A stretch of DNA of 64,000 nucleotides from positions 1 to 64,000 of the forward strand of contig JABVXU010000190.1 in NCBI GenBank assembly GCA_013365365.1, written 5' to 3'. The notes beneath the pieces are model-generated. The model was not told where the DNA came from and did not search any database. It was given only the letters and a program-made list of their open reading frames with translations. Shown in pieces: positions 52,238 to 64,000 of this stretch. Numbering within the stretch: position 1 is the first letter of the stretch; each line of letters starts with the position of its first letter. Made by a program: the position numbers and the translations under genes. Origin of the DNA: Cruorifilaria tuberocauda (Eukaryota; Nematoda; Chromadorea; Rhabditida; Onchocercidae).

Positions 52238-53919
52238 ATGCCAAAAAGCTTTGAAGAATCATTAGTTAACGATGAATACGAGTGAAATATCACGATGAAC
52301 TAGAAAGATTTATGTGGCATCATTTCCGGAACGCAAAAGGAACTTCTTTCTGAAATTTACTTCCACCGGTTCAATTTAAAGAACCGATTACTTGGATAAA
52401 AATATTAGACTGATTGAGATATATGCGATGAGCTCATGATCGACGACAAAAAAGCTGCGATTCTGACTATTAGTATGATTGCCCAAAAGTATCCGAGCAC
52501 GAGATTGAACAAAAATGACTGAATTCAATATGCAACTATAAGAAGAACCACAAAGGTTTTTATTATCATGAAAAATATGCAATTTCTTTCAGCGTTTATA
52601 CAATTTCTTGTTTATAAACATATTCAAGTAAAAAAATAAAAAATGAGACAAAATATTCAATTACGGCAATTATACAGTTGCCTTTCTCCATATGCACATA
52701 AATTGTAAAAAAAGAAATTCATTCTTCAACTGAAAATTTACGTCAGCTGATAAACTTTGCAAACAATTTTTTTTTTGGTAAACTATCAGGCGTAAGTAAT
52801 TGCTGATAATATCCAAAGCTAATATAGAAGGGAAATTCAGCTGGAGATAAAAAGATTCAGTTTCAAGTGAAACAAAGGGGTGTAAGCTCAACTAAATAAG
52901 ATAATAAAATAGCGAATGACAAGGATTATAGGATGATTTTGGCCAAAAAAAGACCTTATATTTAGTCTTAAAAGCCGAATTTGTTACCGAATTTCACCTC
53001 GACTTAGGATTTTAAACAAATTTGTTATTTATGAATTTTATATTACTACCCACTCTAAACAAACTCAACTTGATTTATTCGAACGAACAGCCAAACTCAA
53101 TACTTAGATGTTGTTGATGGACATTAGTTAGGCGCATTCGGACGTCATCAGATATTATAAGGAAATCCAATGTTGTAAAATATTCATATCGTGCTAAGAC
53201 ACACTCCAGCCTTGCATGGATATATCTGAAACATGATAATTGTTCAACTTTTATCGATATAAATGTTTATCGAACCAAAAATTAATCAAATAATTGATAA
53301 TCTATACTATATCCAATTGTTTATAGTCTAATTTTAACTCGGATAATGGATTTTTTCAGTAAATTAGGTAAAAAGAATGAAATGATGTTCTTTTATATAT
53401 GATGTATATGATGGCGTTCATTTAATTTAATCACAAATCACAAAAAAGAGAAAATCTGAAGTTTGAAGATGAGATTTCAGAATTCTGGTTCATGATTTTC
53501 GGTACCGAGAGAAACGCACAATACAAACAAGGATGAAAATTGAAACACATTTCCTTTTGAAGAAATAGAATTTTAAATTGGATAATTTCACAATTTCTTT
53601 GTAAAGAGTTGTTCAACTGAAATTCGATCTTAGCTGGAACAAAATATGTCACTAAAATTTTCCAAACAAACCGGATCGGCTTAACAAGATGAAATACAAG
53701 AAAGCAAGCTAAAATGGAAAACTTCTTTAACAACGTATTTTGAGAAGTTCTGCACCATATAATAAGATCGAGAAGTTAGGTTGATTATGACACAAATCTC
53801 TTTTTAAGCCGTAATTATAATAAATAAAATAATTTCGCCAGAAAAATTTTGCGACCTGGTGTTATATATTTTCGTTCCAAATCAAAACATGATTAAACGA
53901 AAATTTTTTTTTTTTTAAA
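52238..53919. other. Intergenic region upstream of PEX14
   Basis: It separates the 3' end of the repeat gene (minus) from PEX14 (minus). Open frames at 52388-52582, 52670-52891 and 53431-53733 have no motif. No strong trans-splice acceptor was seen directly before the PEX14 ATG; the closest AG (CTTCAAAG) lacks a good pyrimidine tract. Confidence 0.45.
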
Positions 53920-53925
53920 TTTATT
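53920..53925 (-). other. Poly(A) signal AATAAA, distal repeat gene
   Basis: AATAAA on the minus strand about 70 bases after the stop codon at 53993, the probable 3' end of the repeat-family transcript. Confidence 0.55.
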
Positions 53926-53992
53926 CATTGATCATATAGACGAAATGAATGGATGAGATCAAAAGATCTCAATCCGTTGACAGCAGAAGAAC

Positions 53993-56900
53993 CTACTTTT
54001 TTTGCATTTGCTGAGTGGAGTAGGTACAGGTTCGTTGATTCCAGAAACGTTCAACATGTTCTAGAACCAAGTCCTCCGGAGGTTGAGGATGCCGCGAAAA
54101 ATCAACACCACACGATGCACATTGTACAATACCCAAGTGTTGATCCAATAAAAAAACCACACTGAACGGTTCATCATTATGATAGGGTCGTGTGAAGCGC
54201 CGTAAACTAGGAAGTGCCATACGACTCATCTAAAATGATACTCATCTAAAATCCTAATAACCAATATTATCAAAAGAGAAATTTGGATCAAAATTTTCCA
54301 AAATCAGAAGAAGAGATTAAATATAAAAAATATAAATACCAATTCTTCATGTGTTAACGGATAAGCGTCCTCAACTTCTTCATAATTACCACTTTCAAAC
54401 AGAGTGACACTTGGTGGAGCACCAACATAGGAATTCAATCGAGCATGTTTCACGGTTACAAAGGCATCCTCCGGTTCCAGAGAATCTCTTTCGTTTCTAA
54501 ATTTAATTCATTTTAAAAAGCTTTCTCACATCACAACAATTAGCACGACACATGAAACATTCATTTCAATAATTAAAATCTCATAAAAGTATTTGTAAAG
54601 TCATATCAATCCACTCAATTCAATGATTAACTGTTAAATTAGAAAAGTAAAAAGCTGCTTTATCGTGTTTTTAATCTTTTGAAACGCCTCTCACAGTCTA
54701 AAAGCACGATTCTCAGTCAAGGGATTTGAATAAAATAAAAGTTGAAAAATTAAAGAGAAATGAGGAACAAATTATTTGTATTGTAAAGTCAAGCAAGGAG
54801 AGCACAATAAACTTACAATCTCTTCATCTTTTCACGTTTCATTTCAGCAATCAAACTTGGTTCTTTGCGTTGGTAGACAGCGGTATTGCGTTTCGAATTA
54901 CCATGCGGTATAGCTTCAACTACGGTGTTTATACCAATATCATAGGAAATTAAAGCGTACCTGAATTATTTTAAATTCAAGAAAATTAAGTATACAATTG
55001 TGGCCAATCAATTTTTAGTTCCCAATTTTCAATTTTTAATACGTTCCATCTCAGCTCCCTTCTTCCACTCCTCTCTCTCATTCATTTTCTCTGTTATACT
55101 TCACATAAAATTCTCTCAAGCAGCAAACAAATATAAGAATGGCTAAAGTCCAAACTTTCGTCTTACTTTACACTTTGAGACTTGCTATATAACATTTTAA
55201 AAATTCGATTCTCAGAAAATGGCACATGGTAAAGAATAAAGAAGACAACGAAGTTTTAAACCTTGTATATCCTTCGGTTGTACAGGCTTGCCATATTATT
55301 TTTCGGACCATTCCATCAGGTATACTGTTTGGATGAACATAAGTTTTCCGTACAACTGTAAAATAATGACTCCCCTCAAGACAACGTTGTCTGTCACGAG
55401 AAAAATAAAACTTCCGGAGCGTCATACGCCTGCCATGTGTTGTATTCCACTGACCTGAAATGTTTGGAAACTCTTAGAAAACCTTGATATTTTGGGAATT
55501 TCCAATCGTTCAACCGGAAGTGATGGCAAAAAATTTAGAAAATCTCGAAAGTATTTAACGTACCTAGATTGTCAACGCTGAGATCACTTATTGCTACCTT
55601 TTCCGTATCAATCAAAAATGTCATCTGCAGTGGATAGCAAGTCGGTTCACGTAATACTGCTATGTGCGGAACTGTGTCGCAAACCGGAAGATCAATTCTA
55701 GAAGAGGACGATTAAATAATGAACATCTGCAAATCTATTAATTCATCATTTGATTTTTAATAAGGTTGATTCTAGTGAGTAAAAAGGTACTGTTTGCAAG
55801 TGAAATAGTAATCCATGATTAAATAATTACTTTAAATAGTTGAAAAATACATTAGATAACTGCAAAAAATTATATTACTTGTGTTATTCATTTTATGGAT
55901 TAACCAAAAAAAAACTTACTGATCTAACTCGAGCAAGGTATCCAACGGTAAATCATTAACATTATTGATAAACTGCTTGAGGAATACAGGACTTTTCGTT
56001 ACTCGAGCAATTTCGTGATTTATTTCACTTAATAGAAATATGAAGTACTTTAGGATTTTAAGCAAGATTCGAGATTCAATCTTCTCAATTTATTTTTTCC
56101 AGCAAACAACATCCAAAAAGCCTCATTACAAATTCGGATTTATTTGCTATTTATTGTTTTCAATGCAACTTTTGCTAAAGCATAACTAATATAATTTAAC
56201 AGTAATATTAATACTAATTAATATTAATATTATAATTTTTAATATTATAATAAATTAATATTAATATCGATTGTAATTTAATAGTTAATAGCAAATAATA
56301 AAATAAATAATATAATTTAATTTAATATGAGAAGAAATATCTCACTTCTGATCATAAATTGTTTCATCAGCAAGAACGGATGCACGTTGAATTCGTTGTT
56401 CTGATGCTACCTGTTGCTGGATTCTTTTAATTGTAACAACGGCATCAGCTTCGATTTTGTACGTTACTAGCATATATCTGCAAAGATATTGTCAGAGAAC
56501 TTAGTAAAAGTGAATGATATTATTCGAATTAAAATCGTAATAAAAAAAGATTATTATAACACTCGTTGCTGTAGATAAGTTATGGTAGCGCAAATCAGTG
56601 AAATACAAATAGCAAAGGATCCTGCAGTGCAACGTTATTCAAAAAATTTTTCTCTAATTGTGATAAAAAAGAATGGATGATGTAAATTTGCAATAAGAAA
56701 ATGCAAAGATGGTAATCGTACCTATTTTAATTAAGCATTTGCTTAAAATAGTGAGAAAGCATAACTAAGCAAAGGGATTTAAAATAAATGTAGTAAGCAA
56801 ATAAAGTAAATTAATAGATAAATATCCAAATAATAACAGAAGTTAAAGATTAACTGAAGTATAACTTTTACTTGCCTATTATATGTTCCATCAGCCTCCT

Positions 56901-58097
56901 TGATGAGCCAAACAACTTTTCGCACAGAACTGGGTGGTACCGAATACGGATGTACATATTTCTTCTTGATAACGCAGTAGGCATATCCTTTAGTGCCACA
57001 TCTGCTTCCATTTGTGTCATAACAATATTTACTCAAAGTTACACGATTACCACGTGAAGTGTTCCATGCACCTGGAATTAATAGATGAATGTTTATTTTC
57101 TGCCTCTTCGTCAAATCAATTTGTTTCACTTTCAGTACCTGAAAAACTCTGGCTAGTCTTCTCTTCATTCATTTAACTATCTCTGAAGAATAAATGACAT
57201 TTGCTAATTCACATCACTACAAACGAACAATATGTATGATAACATTCAATAAAGACCGACCCAATCCATCCCAATTCCACTCCACGTATGGAATCTGTGA
57301 AGTATCAACAATGAATGACATCTGTACAGCTTCATTAATCAATCGAATCTGAGGCACTGTATTATTAACTGGTGCAATATCAGTTGTTCTGTAATAACAT
57401 AGCATAATCTAACCTGCATCAAATTATTCACTTTGCATAGATTTCGCACGTTTTTTCTTGTTTATTTTGAGAAAATCGGGGCATTCACAGCACATTGACA
57501 CTAATATCTCTTATGTTTAAAATGAAAAATATGATATAAAAAGGATAGAAAACCAACATTTCTGCTCTTCGAAGTAAAGCAACTGGTAATTCGGTTATGG
57601 CATTAATATATGTACAGTTAAATGGTATACTTGTTGTCACAAGTCTTATTCTGTGAGCCATTTCGCTAAAATAAATTTCGATATGGATTTAGAGAAATTA
57701 AAAAAAGAAAACAGACTAATTCCTTCTCAAATATAACTCTTATATCATTATAGGTATGATCAAAATGAATTTACTATTTCCATAATCATTCAGAATGCAA
57801 TTATACTACTCTCAAAAATCAAATTGACCAAGTGAAAAGTCATTGCGGAAAATGCTGGAAAACACTATGCTATAGTGATATTTCCTGAATAGCTTTTAAT
57901 TTTTCAAATAAAGCTATCAAACACAATTTATAAAAAAAACTAAGCTAATAAAAAAATAGCTCAATATACCTGTCTGATATTAGAGCATCCTGAGCAGCAG
58001 CAATGCAAGCTTCCTGCGGACTGTTACCGTCAACATCCACCTCAGAGTTCTCCGAAACATCATCCGCATCCACATCCACCTCAACCATAGTATGCAT
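53993..58097 (-). CDS. Unrecognised two-repeat protein with Cys/His tail (distal unit)
   Basis: Eleven exons join in phase: 58097-57970, 57665-57558, 57388-57261, 57071-56876, 56477-56346, 56027-55920, 55697-55564, 55454-55262, 54960-54817, 54496-54340 and 54229-53993, giving 554 residues. After an acidic leader (V-E-V-D-V-D-A-D-D) it carries two copies of a roughly 230-residue repeat. Each copy has four exon-sized modules: P-V-F/P-F-N then L-P; then V-P-x-I and F-L-I-D-T or F-I-V-D-T closing in D-x-L-G; then G-x-W-N, K-Y/F, Y-V-H-P, P-x-x-V-R-K-x-x-W; then R-Y-A-L-I-S-Y and, in the last copy, P-H-G-N-S. The final exon has C-A-S-C with later H residues, a possible zinc-binding tail. The join 56876 to 56477 needs a GC donor. 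I do not recognise the domain; basic, His-rich, non-secreted sequence suggests a nuclear or cytosolic protein, a guess only. It may be the 3' half of one larger gene with the unit upstream. Confidence 0.75.
56478..56875 (-). other. GC-AG intron
   Basis: On the minus strand the exon ends AATAG and the intron starts GCAAGTAAAAG, an otherwise ideal donor with C in place of T; the acceptor is TTTGCAG. The other three repeat units all end this exon in phase 2 before a Tyr codon (R-Y), and only the GC donor restores that phase here. The nearby GTAAAA at 56871 would give the wrong frame. Confidence 0.8.
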
Positions 58098-58180
58098 TTA
58101 TTGAAAGGTAATTTCAACATTAGTTATCATCAAAATCATTTCATCATCTGTAATTCTCTCAGTTCGTCCATACGTGAAAA
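58098..58180 (-). other. Junction between the two repeat units
   Basis: Only about 83 bases separate the stop of the proximal unit from the first ATG of the distal unit. A TTACAG acceptor sits at about 58150. There is no visible poly(A) signal, so either the two units are one gene (spliced from GTAAGT at 58222 to a weak GAG acceptor just inside the distal exon) or they are an operon-like pair with a very short spacer. Confidence 0.5.
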
Positions 58181-61100
58181 TTAGAAATCAAAAACGCGTT
58201 GTCTAACATTTTCAACACTTACTTCATTACCCACTCCAAAATCCGGTTCTTGCAATACAATAGTTTCTTCGTTGTTTAGCGTATCGTTAATAATTCCATC
58301 TTCTTGCTTTATGTTGCATGGACGCTTCTTTACTTCACTTGGACATGTCCGAATATAGCTTTTCTGATTAGTACGAGAATTACCGTGAGGTATTTGCATA
58401 ACGTGTGCATCTGGTTCGATATAATACGAAACCAATGAGTACCTAAAGTATAGATCAAAATTCGCGTTGTCAAATTAAGCAGAACTTTTGCATTACGAAA
58501 TCAAATTAAAATTTAATATTCGTCATTTTTCGAAAAATGTGGAAAACGTAGGGAATTGGTAAATGGCATTTGATTCTTATACGTGAAGACAGAAAAAATA
58601 AATTCAATATTCGGCAAGTATTGATTTGATAAGATATTTTTATTTAATAGAAATACTAGAGCTATATCTCAATTCTGAAGTTCATACTGATGATCATTTT
58701 TAAATCCTACACTAATTTATACAATTTCAAGAATAAACGATACTCACCGACAATATTCATCACCCTTTTTAATTAGCCAAATCACTTTCCGTATCGAATT
58801 ACTAGGGATACAGTGAGGATGCAAGTATCGCCGTCGAACCACGCAATATTCTTGCTCGACTCCGTCTGGTTTACTTTTTGCTCGATAGTAAAATTTGCGA
58901 ACACTCATCCGACGTCCATCCTTAGCATTCCACTGACCTGAAAACCAGAAATTCAGGCCAGAACTCATATGTTGTTAATGAACAGAAAGTCCTGTTACAG
59001 CTGCTCGTTCTATGCTATTTTAGTTATTTTTCATGGTCTAAAATTTCATTTGTCATTTAATGTGCTGATAATTTCTAGCTTGGAAGTGAACTGCTATTAA
59101 ATTACCAAGATTATCTGCGCTGATATCTGATATAGGGAAACATTTCGTATCAATTAAAAAAGTCAGACAAGCTGCTGCGCCATAAAGATTGATTTTAGGA
59201 ACATATGTACATACTGGTATGGAAGCGTCCAGCCTGAAAGCACATATTTCCTTCCATATATAAATTGAAATATAGCTTTGATTAATCAGAATTCCAATTT
59301 GCTGTCAGTAGAAATAAGGAGAATTTTATACAGTAAAATTAAATACTATTTCAAAAATCATAAAAGACAAATTTAGTACTTACTCATCCTCTTGTATCAG
59401 TAATTCCAATGGTGCATCTATCAGTGTCCCAACGAATTTCTGCATGAAAACTGGTGCATCCGTGATCATGCAAAGTCCTCTAAAAAATAGTTGTATCAGT
59501 AGTCAGACTCAATACAAGATACATACTGAATTCAGATTTCATATAAAAAGGAAAAAATTAGATTTTAACAAATCCGAGAAATAAATATCAAATCTAAAAA
59601 AAAAAGCTTTTTCCATGAGAGTCAAAAGAGACATCTAAAATAAGAACTGATAATAATTCATGAATCCAAAAGAAGAAATACGAACTCGGCATCTAATTCC
59701 GGGATTTCCTCCATCTGTCGCTTGAGACTTTCCGCTCCTCCCGCAAAGTAAAACTCAATATCGTCACCATCATCTTCACCTTCACATACCAGTTCATCCG
59801 AAGTCTATAAATAACTTTTAAATACAATACGACATTTACCAAAAAAAACTGATCTACGTGAATCTTAAGATAAAACATCGCAAAAAGTCTCAAGGAACAT
59901 ACACATACAGTGACGTTTTGGCTAGTGGTATGTACAGGTATATCGTTAGCTCTTTGTACTCTGGATGATTCATCCACCCTACTTTCCGTTTTGACAATTT
60001 TATCGCGATCCAGTACGAACGCACGACTATCTAGCACCGCATCATTGGTAATATTGTAGGAAATTAACGCGTATCTTAAATTGAAGGAAAAGTTGCACTG
60101 TTAAAGTTCAAGAGATCAGTTTAATGTAGTTTTTCCAACATAATACAAAAGTAAAGGAGGAAATACATTGCTAGCCCTAGAAACTTTTTCCTGATATATA
60201 CAAAACTGAACTGTACTTAATAATTCAAACCGCCAATTGTTTAGTTAGCAGTTAAACTAGAAGATACACATTGATTACTGTCACATAATTTTATTTTATA
60301 ATTTTATGCTCAATTTATTCAAATGCAATTAAAATCCTTTGTGCCAACAAAACTCCGCGTGGAAGTAACATAATCAGGAATATTGCACTGCAACCAGCAT
60401 GTTACCTTCAGGAAAATAAATGAAAATTATATATACTAAATTAAATGAATAATACCTGCAAAATTCACTGCCTTTCATCACATGCCAAATTACTTTTCGG
60501 ACAGAACTCGGAGGTACAGTATGTGGATGGATTAAAACTTTCCGCAGAATTGTATATTCATGTTTTCCTTGAGTACATTTAGCTTTGTCCTTATTGAAGA
60601 AAAATTTAGATACCAAGCCACGTGAGCTCCAACCATCTTCAATTTTGATTTATATGATTTCGGATGGAAATTTTACCTAATCCCAAAAAATCGGTGAAAG
60701 AATTTTTTAACAAAAAGGCGGTTTACCGAGAACTTCTAACAGCTTTATGAGACTTTATGAGGATTATGAGAACCGCATTTTTTTACCTTTCTTCAAAACC
60801 TATATTACTATATATGTGAATGATCATGAAAACACTGAATTTGAAAAGATTTTAATTTGTAAATCAAAAACATCGGAATAAAATATACGAAATAAAATAC
60901 ACAAAAAAGTATGGAGTATACCTAGTCCATCATAAATGAGATCTGCAATATCAAAAGTTGTTAAATCCACGATGAACGAGAAGGATGCTGAACGTCCCGT
61001 AAGCCGCACTACGGGTGGTCTATCGCAAGCACTCATACCTAACCTGAAAAATCAGAAGTTTAAGTAATTGGAAGTACACTGAAACACTTTGTTAAGCAGC

Positions 61101-62857
61101 TAAAATTTGACATTACAAAAAATATGTGAGAAACGTTGCTCAGTTTAAGAAATTTTAAAACTATAGATTCAACAGAAAATCTATTAAATCATCGATTAAA
61201 AACACTTACGGTCCACTACGCATTAATATGGCAAGTGGAACATCGGCAATAGTGTTGATAAACTTTGCACGAAACACAGGTCCATCGGTCATTTCAGCGA
61301 TATTATTGTCCTGTTCACTGGAAAAGGGGAAAAATGTACATACGAATTTTAAAAATGTAATTTTTCATTAAACACTTGCTTTTTTTTATCAGAAATATCA
61401 ACTAATATAAACATAACAAATTTCTCGAAGAGAAAAAAATAACATTATATGCTGGGTGATAGCTTCGTGACTGATTATTTCTTTTGTCATGTTCTTCGAC
61501 ACTAAATCTCTGAAAAGAATTTTTTCACTGTGCAATCATGATAAGATTTCTCAAATCTCATAACTCTGATGTACAAAATGTGTCTTTCAAATAAACAGGA
61601 ATATTCGATCGATAACTGCCTTGAAGATGAATGGTTGTCCTTAGTAATATATCATCTTTTTAAAGATCGCAACTTTTTTGTAGTACCAAAAAACTACCAT
61701 ATCTCTGACATATCCCCTTGATTGCACTGAATATTAGATTTGTCCTGGTATTTAGTCAGTATCATCCCTCATCACGATTAGATTACTGGAATAAATTCCA
61801 ACTACTCAGATACGCAAATAATGAATCACTATGGTTTCGAACTTACTGGTCAATATGGTGTGGAGGAAAGCATGACTTTTTCTCAACAGATGGCGTGCTA
61901 TAATCAGTTGGACCTGGAGAGTAACGTCTTGGTGGTATAATCCTGAAATTAATCAAGCAGTCGTGTTTGAGTGTCTGAGTAAACCTGATATTCCGATTCT
62001 GACATATTTCTTAATATTTTTCATGTATTAGCACCATTATCGGAAACTTTACTCAAACCACAGAAAATTGATATAAAGAAGAAACAGTTCTTGAAATATT
62101 TTGATCGTCAAATTTCATTATCTCATCATATTTAAATATTGTTTTAAACAATGCTTAAGAGATCGAAGCAGTATAGATCATTGTCTAAGTATCAAATACA
62201 TATGCTACAAGCCCTAGGAGAAAAGGATTATAGACTCATCTCTTTTATCTAACCTTCTTGAAACAGTTGTAGACATTGGATCAGTTTGTTCATCGTTGCA
62301 ACGTTTGGTAGTAATCAAGCGACGACTACTCCGTCGGATTAAATCCTCATGTTGTCGTCTCGCTGGAAATATTACCGGTTCTGAACGACTTGCAATAACA
62401 TATTCATTCTCTTCTGGATCATCATATGAATTCCTCACAACAAATTCTCCTTCATTTTCTTTTTCAATCGTTGTACATTGTGCCACCGACCCTAGTTTTA
62501 CTGCAATAAGTTTTCTTTTCTAAAACTTTGAACATCAAAAACTTAAGTTGAGAATTTTCAGTAAACTTTTCAGACAGACTTTCTGATATGTAAGAATCAT
62601 TTCTTCGAATAACTACTAAATTTCTGAGAAATTTTCAATGTGTTTGCTGACCGTAACATGCGCCTGTAACTTTACAATGCTTACATTGTCTGCAAAACAA
62701 AGTCACATTTTTTGGAGTTTTTATTTACTCAAAATGAAGCCTAATAAATTTGAAAAACTGAATGTTACAATTTTACAAATTTAACGATCCAAATAAAGAT
62801 TACAAAACAGAAGAACCTAAAAATGAGGGAGAGTTGGTGGATAATGGGAAAACACAT
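58181..62857 (-). CDS. Unrecognised two-repeat protein (proximal unit)
   Basis: Exons joined in phase: 62857-62817 (tentative start), 62689-62652, 62500-62254, 61942-61847, 61317-61210, 61043-60922, 60636-60456, 60074-59909, 59804-59686, 59479-59384, 59233-59106, 58937-58748 and 58442 to 58223 or 58181. It carries two copies of the same repeat as the distal unit. Conserved marks are P-V-F, F-L-I-D-T, D-G-L-G/D-N-L-G, G-Q-W-N, the L-H-P/I-H-P with V-R-K-V-I-W or I-R-K-V-I-W, R-Y-A-L-I-S-Y and P-H-G-N-S. Exon 59804-59686 is an acidic linker (E-G-E-D-D-G-D-D). The 38-nt exon at 62689 encodes Q-C-K-H-C-K-V-T-G-A-C, a possible zinc knuckle. The last exon either reads to a stop at 58181 or is spliced at the strong GTAAGT donor (58222) into the next unit. 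No signal peptide is visible. The 5' exon is the weakest part. I do not recognise a function. Confidence 0.7.
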
Positions 62858-63040
62858 TAAGTTGAAAAATTTGTTAAGATATTAATCCCAAATTTCTTAG
62901 CACGAATAAAACAAGTAATATCTAAACCGTTTTTGAGAAGTGCATTGATTATAAAATTATAATTTCATCACTTTACAAATAGATTAAACTGGAAAGCTGA
63001 TATTGATTTAAGATGTAAAAATTTAGATGATAAAGAATCT
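62690..63040. other. Spacer between dehydrogenase and repeat gene
   Basis: About 350 bases between the stop of the dehydrogenase and the first firm exon of the repeat gene, both on the minus strand. It includes the tentative start exon 62857-62817, ending in a TTTTTAG/GTTCTT donor in the needed phase. The short spacing is compatible with a nematode operon but also with two independent genes. Confidence 0.4.
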
Positions 63041-63799
<759 letters not shown>

Positions 63800-64000
63800 C
63801 TGGAACCAGCACTCGAAATTTATGTTATTTTCTTATAAAAATAAAACTGAGTCAGAAAATCTACAATATATGTAACAGAAGCTTAGAAAATAGATAAAGT
63901 CAGAAAAAACCCAAAAATTATGAAACTTTAAACTCTGGAATTTTCATTATAAAAATATTAAAATTTTAAAATTTTAGGAGAAGGATAAAATTCTGATCTC
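63800..64000 (-). other. Intron of the dehydrogenase, continues beyond the window
   Basis: The acceptor TTCCAG at 63800-63805 (minus strand) closes an intron whose donor is not in the window. The remaining sequence is A+T-rich with no coding character. Confidence 0.6.

Larger units (their letters stand above)
54880..61317 (-). repeat. Four intragenic protein-repeat units
   Basis: Units run, N to C terminal, about 61317-60030, 59479-58370, 57665-56430 and 56027-54880. Corresponding exon lengths are 108/122/181/166, 96/128/190/220, 108/128/196/132 and 108/134/193/144 nt. Where they correspond the introns fall in the same phase (2, 1, 2). The copies are recognisable in protein but not obviously in DNA, so the duplications are old. 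Confidence 0.8.

Overview
The window looks like nuclear DNA of a nematode, most likely a parasitic spirurid of the filarial type. The base composition is very A+T-rich and there are no bacterial operons. Genes are cut into 35-250 nt exons whose introns almost all start with GT and end in a pyrimidine tract plus CAG or TAG. Several start codons sit just behind a TTTTCAG-like acceptor, as expected for spliced-leader trans-splicing. The assignment to filariae is inference; the species cannot be read from the sequence. I rebuilt exons by hand from splice signals and reading-phase continuity, so internal exons are firmer than 5' ends.

Layout. Bases 1-3522 are A+T-rich with no gene seen. A plus-strand gene at 3523-11533 encodes a type I membrane protein with a serine tract and a CUB-like ectodomain. 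A minus-strand gene at 13291-17400 (5' end unresolved) encodes an ASB3-like ankyrin-repeat and SOCS-box ubiquitin-ligase adaptor. Two plus-strand tandem paralogues at 21901-25434 and 28297-32652 encode tandem CCCH zinc-finger proteins of the OMA/MOE class, which in nematodes are oocyte and early-embryo RNA regulators. A 5.5 kb stretch (32653-38196) has no gene I can support and carries a degenerate satellite-like repeat at about 35170-35700. A carboxylesterase (38197-43096, plus) converges on a secreted histidine acid phosphatase (44005-47280, minus).

The right end holds four units, all on the minus strand: a short-chain dehydrogenase cut by the window edge (63041-63799), two adjacent units carrying two copies each of an unrecognised roughly 230-residue repeat (58181 to about 62857, and 53993-58097), and the peroxisomal import factor PEX14 (49790-52237). 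The two repeat units may be one gene with four repeats.

The most unusual item is that repeat family at 53.9-62.9 kb. Its four copies keep their intron phases and a set of invariant residues, one of its introns uses a GC-AG splice pair, and I cannot match it to a known domain. The other genes belong to recognisable families and do not form an evident pathway together; the carboxylesterase and acid phosphatase are both hydrolases but only the phosphatase has a clear signal peptide. I saw no tRNA, rRNA, CRISPR, intact transposon or viral gene.
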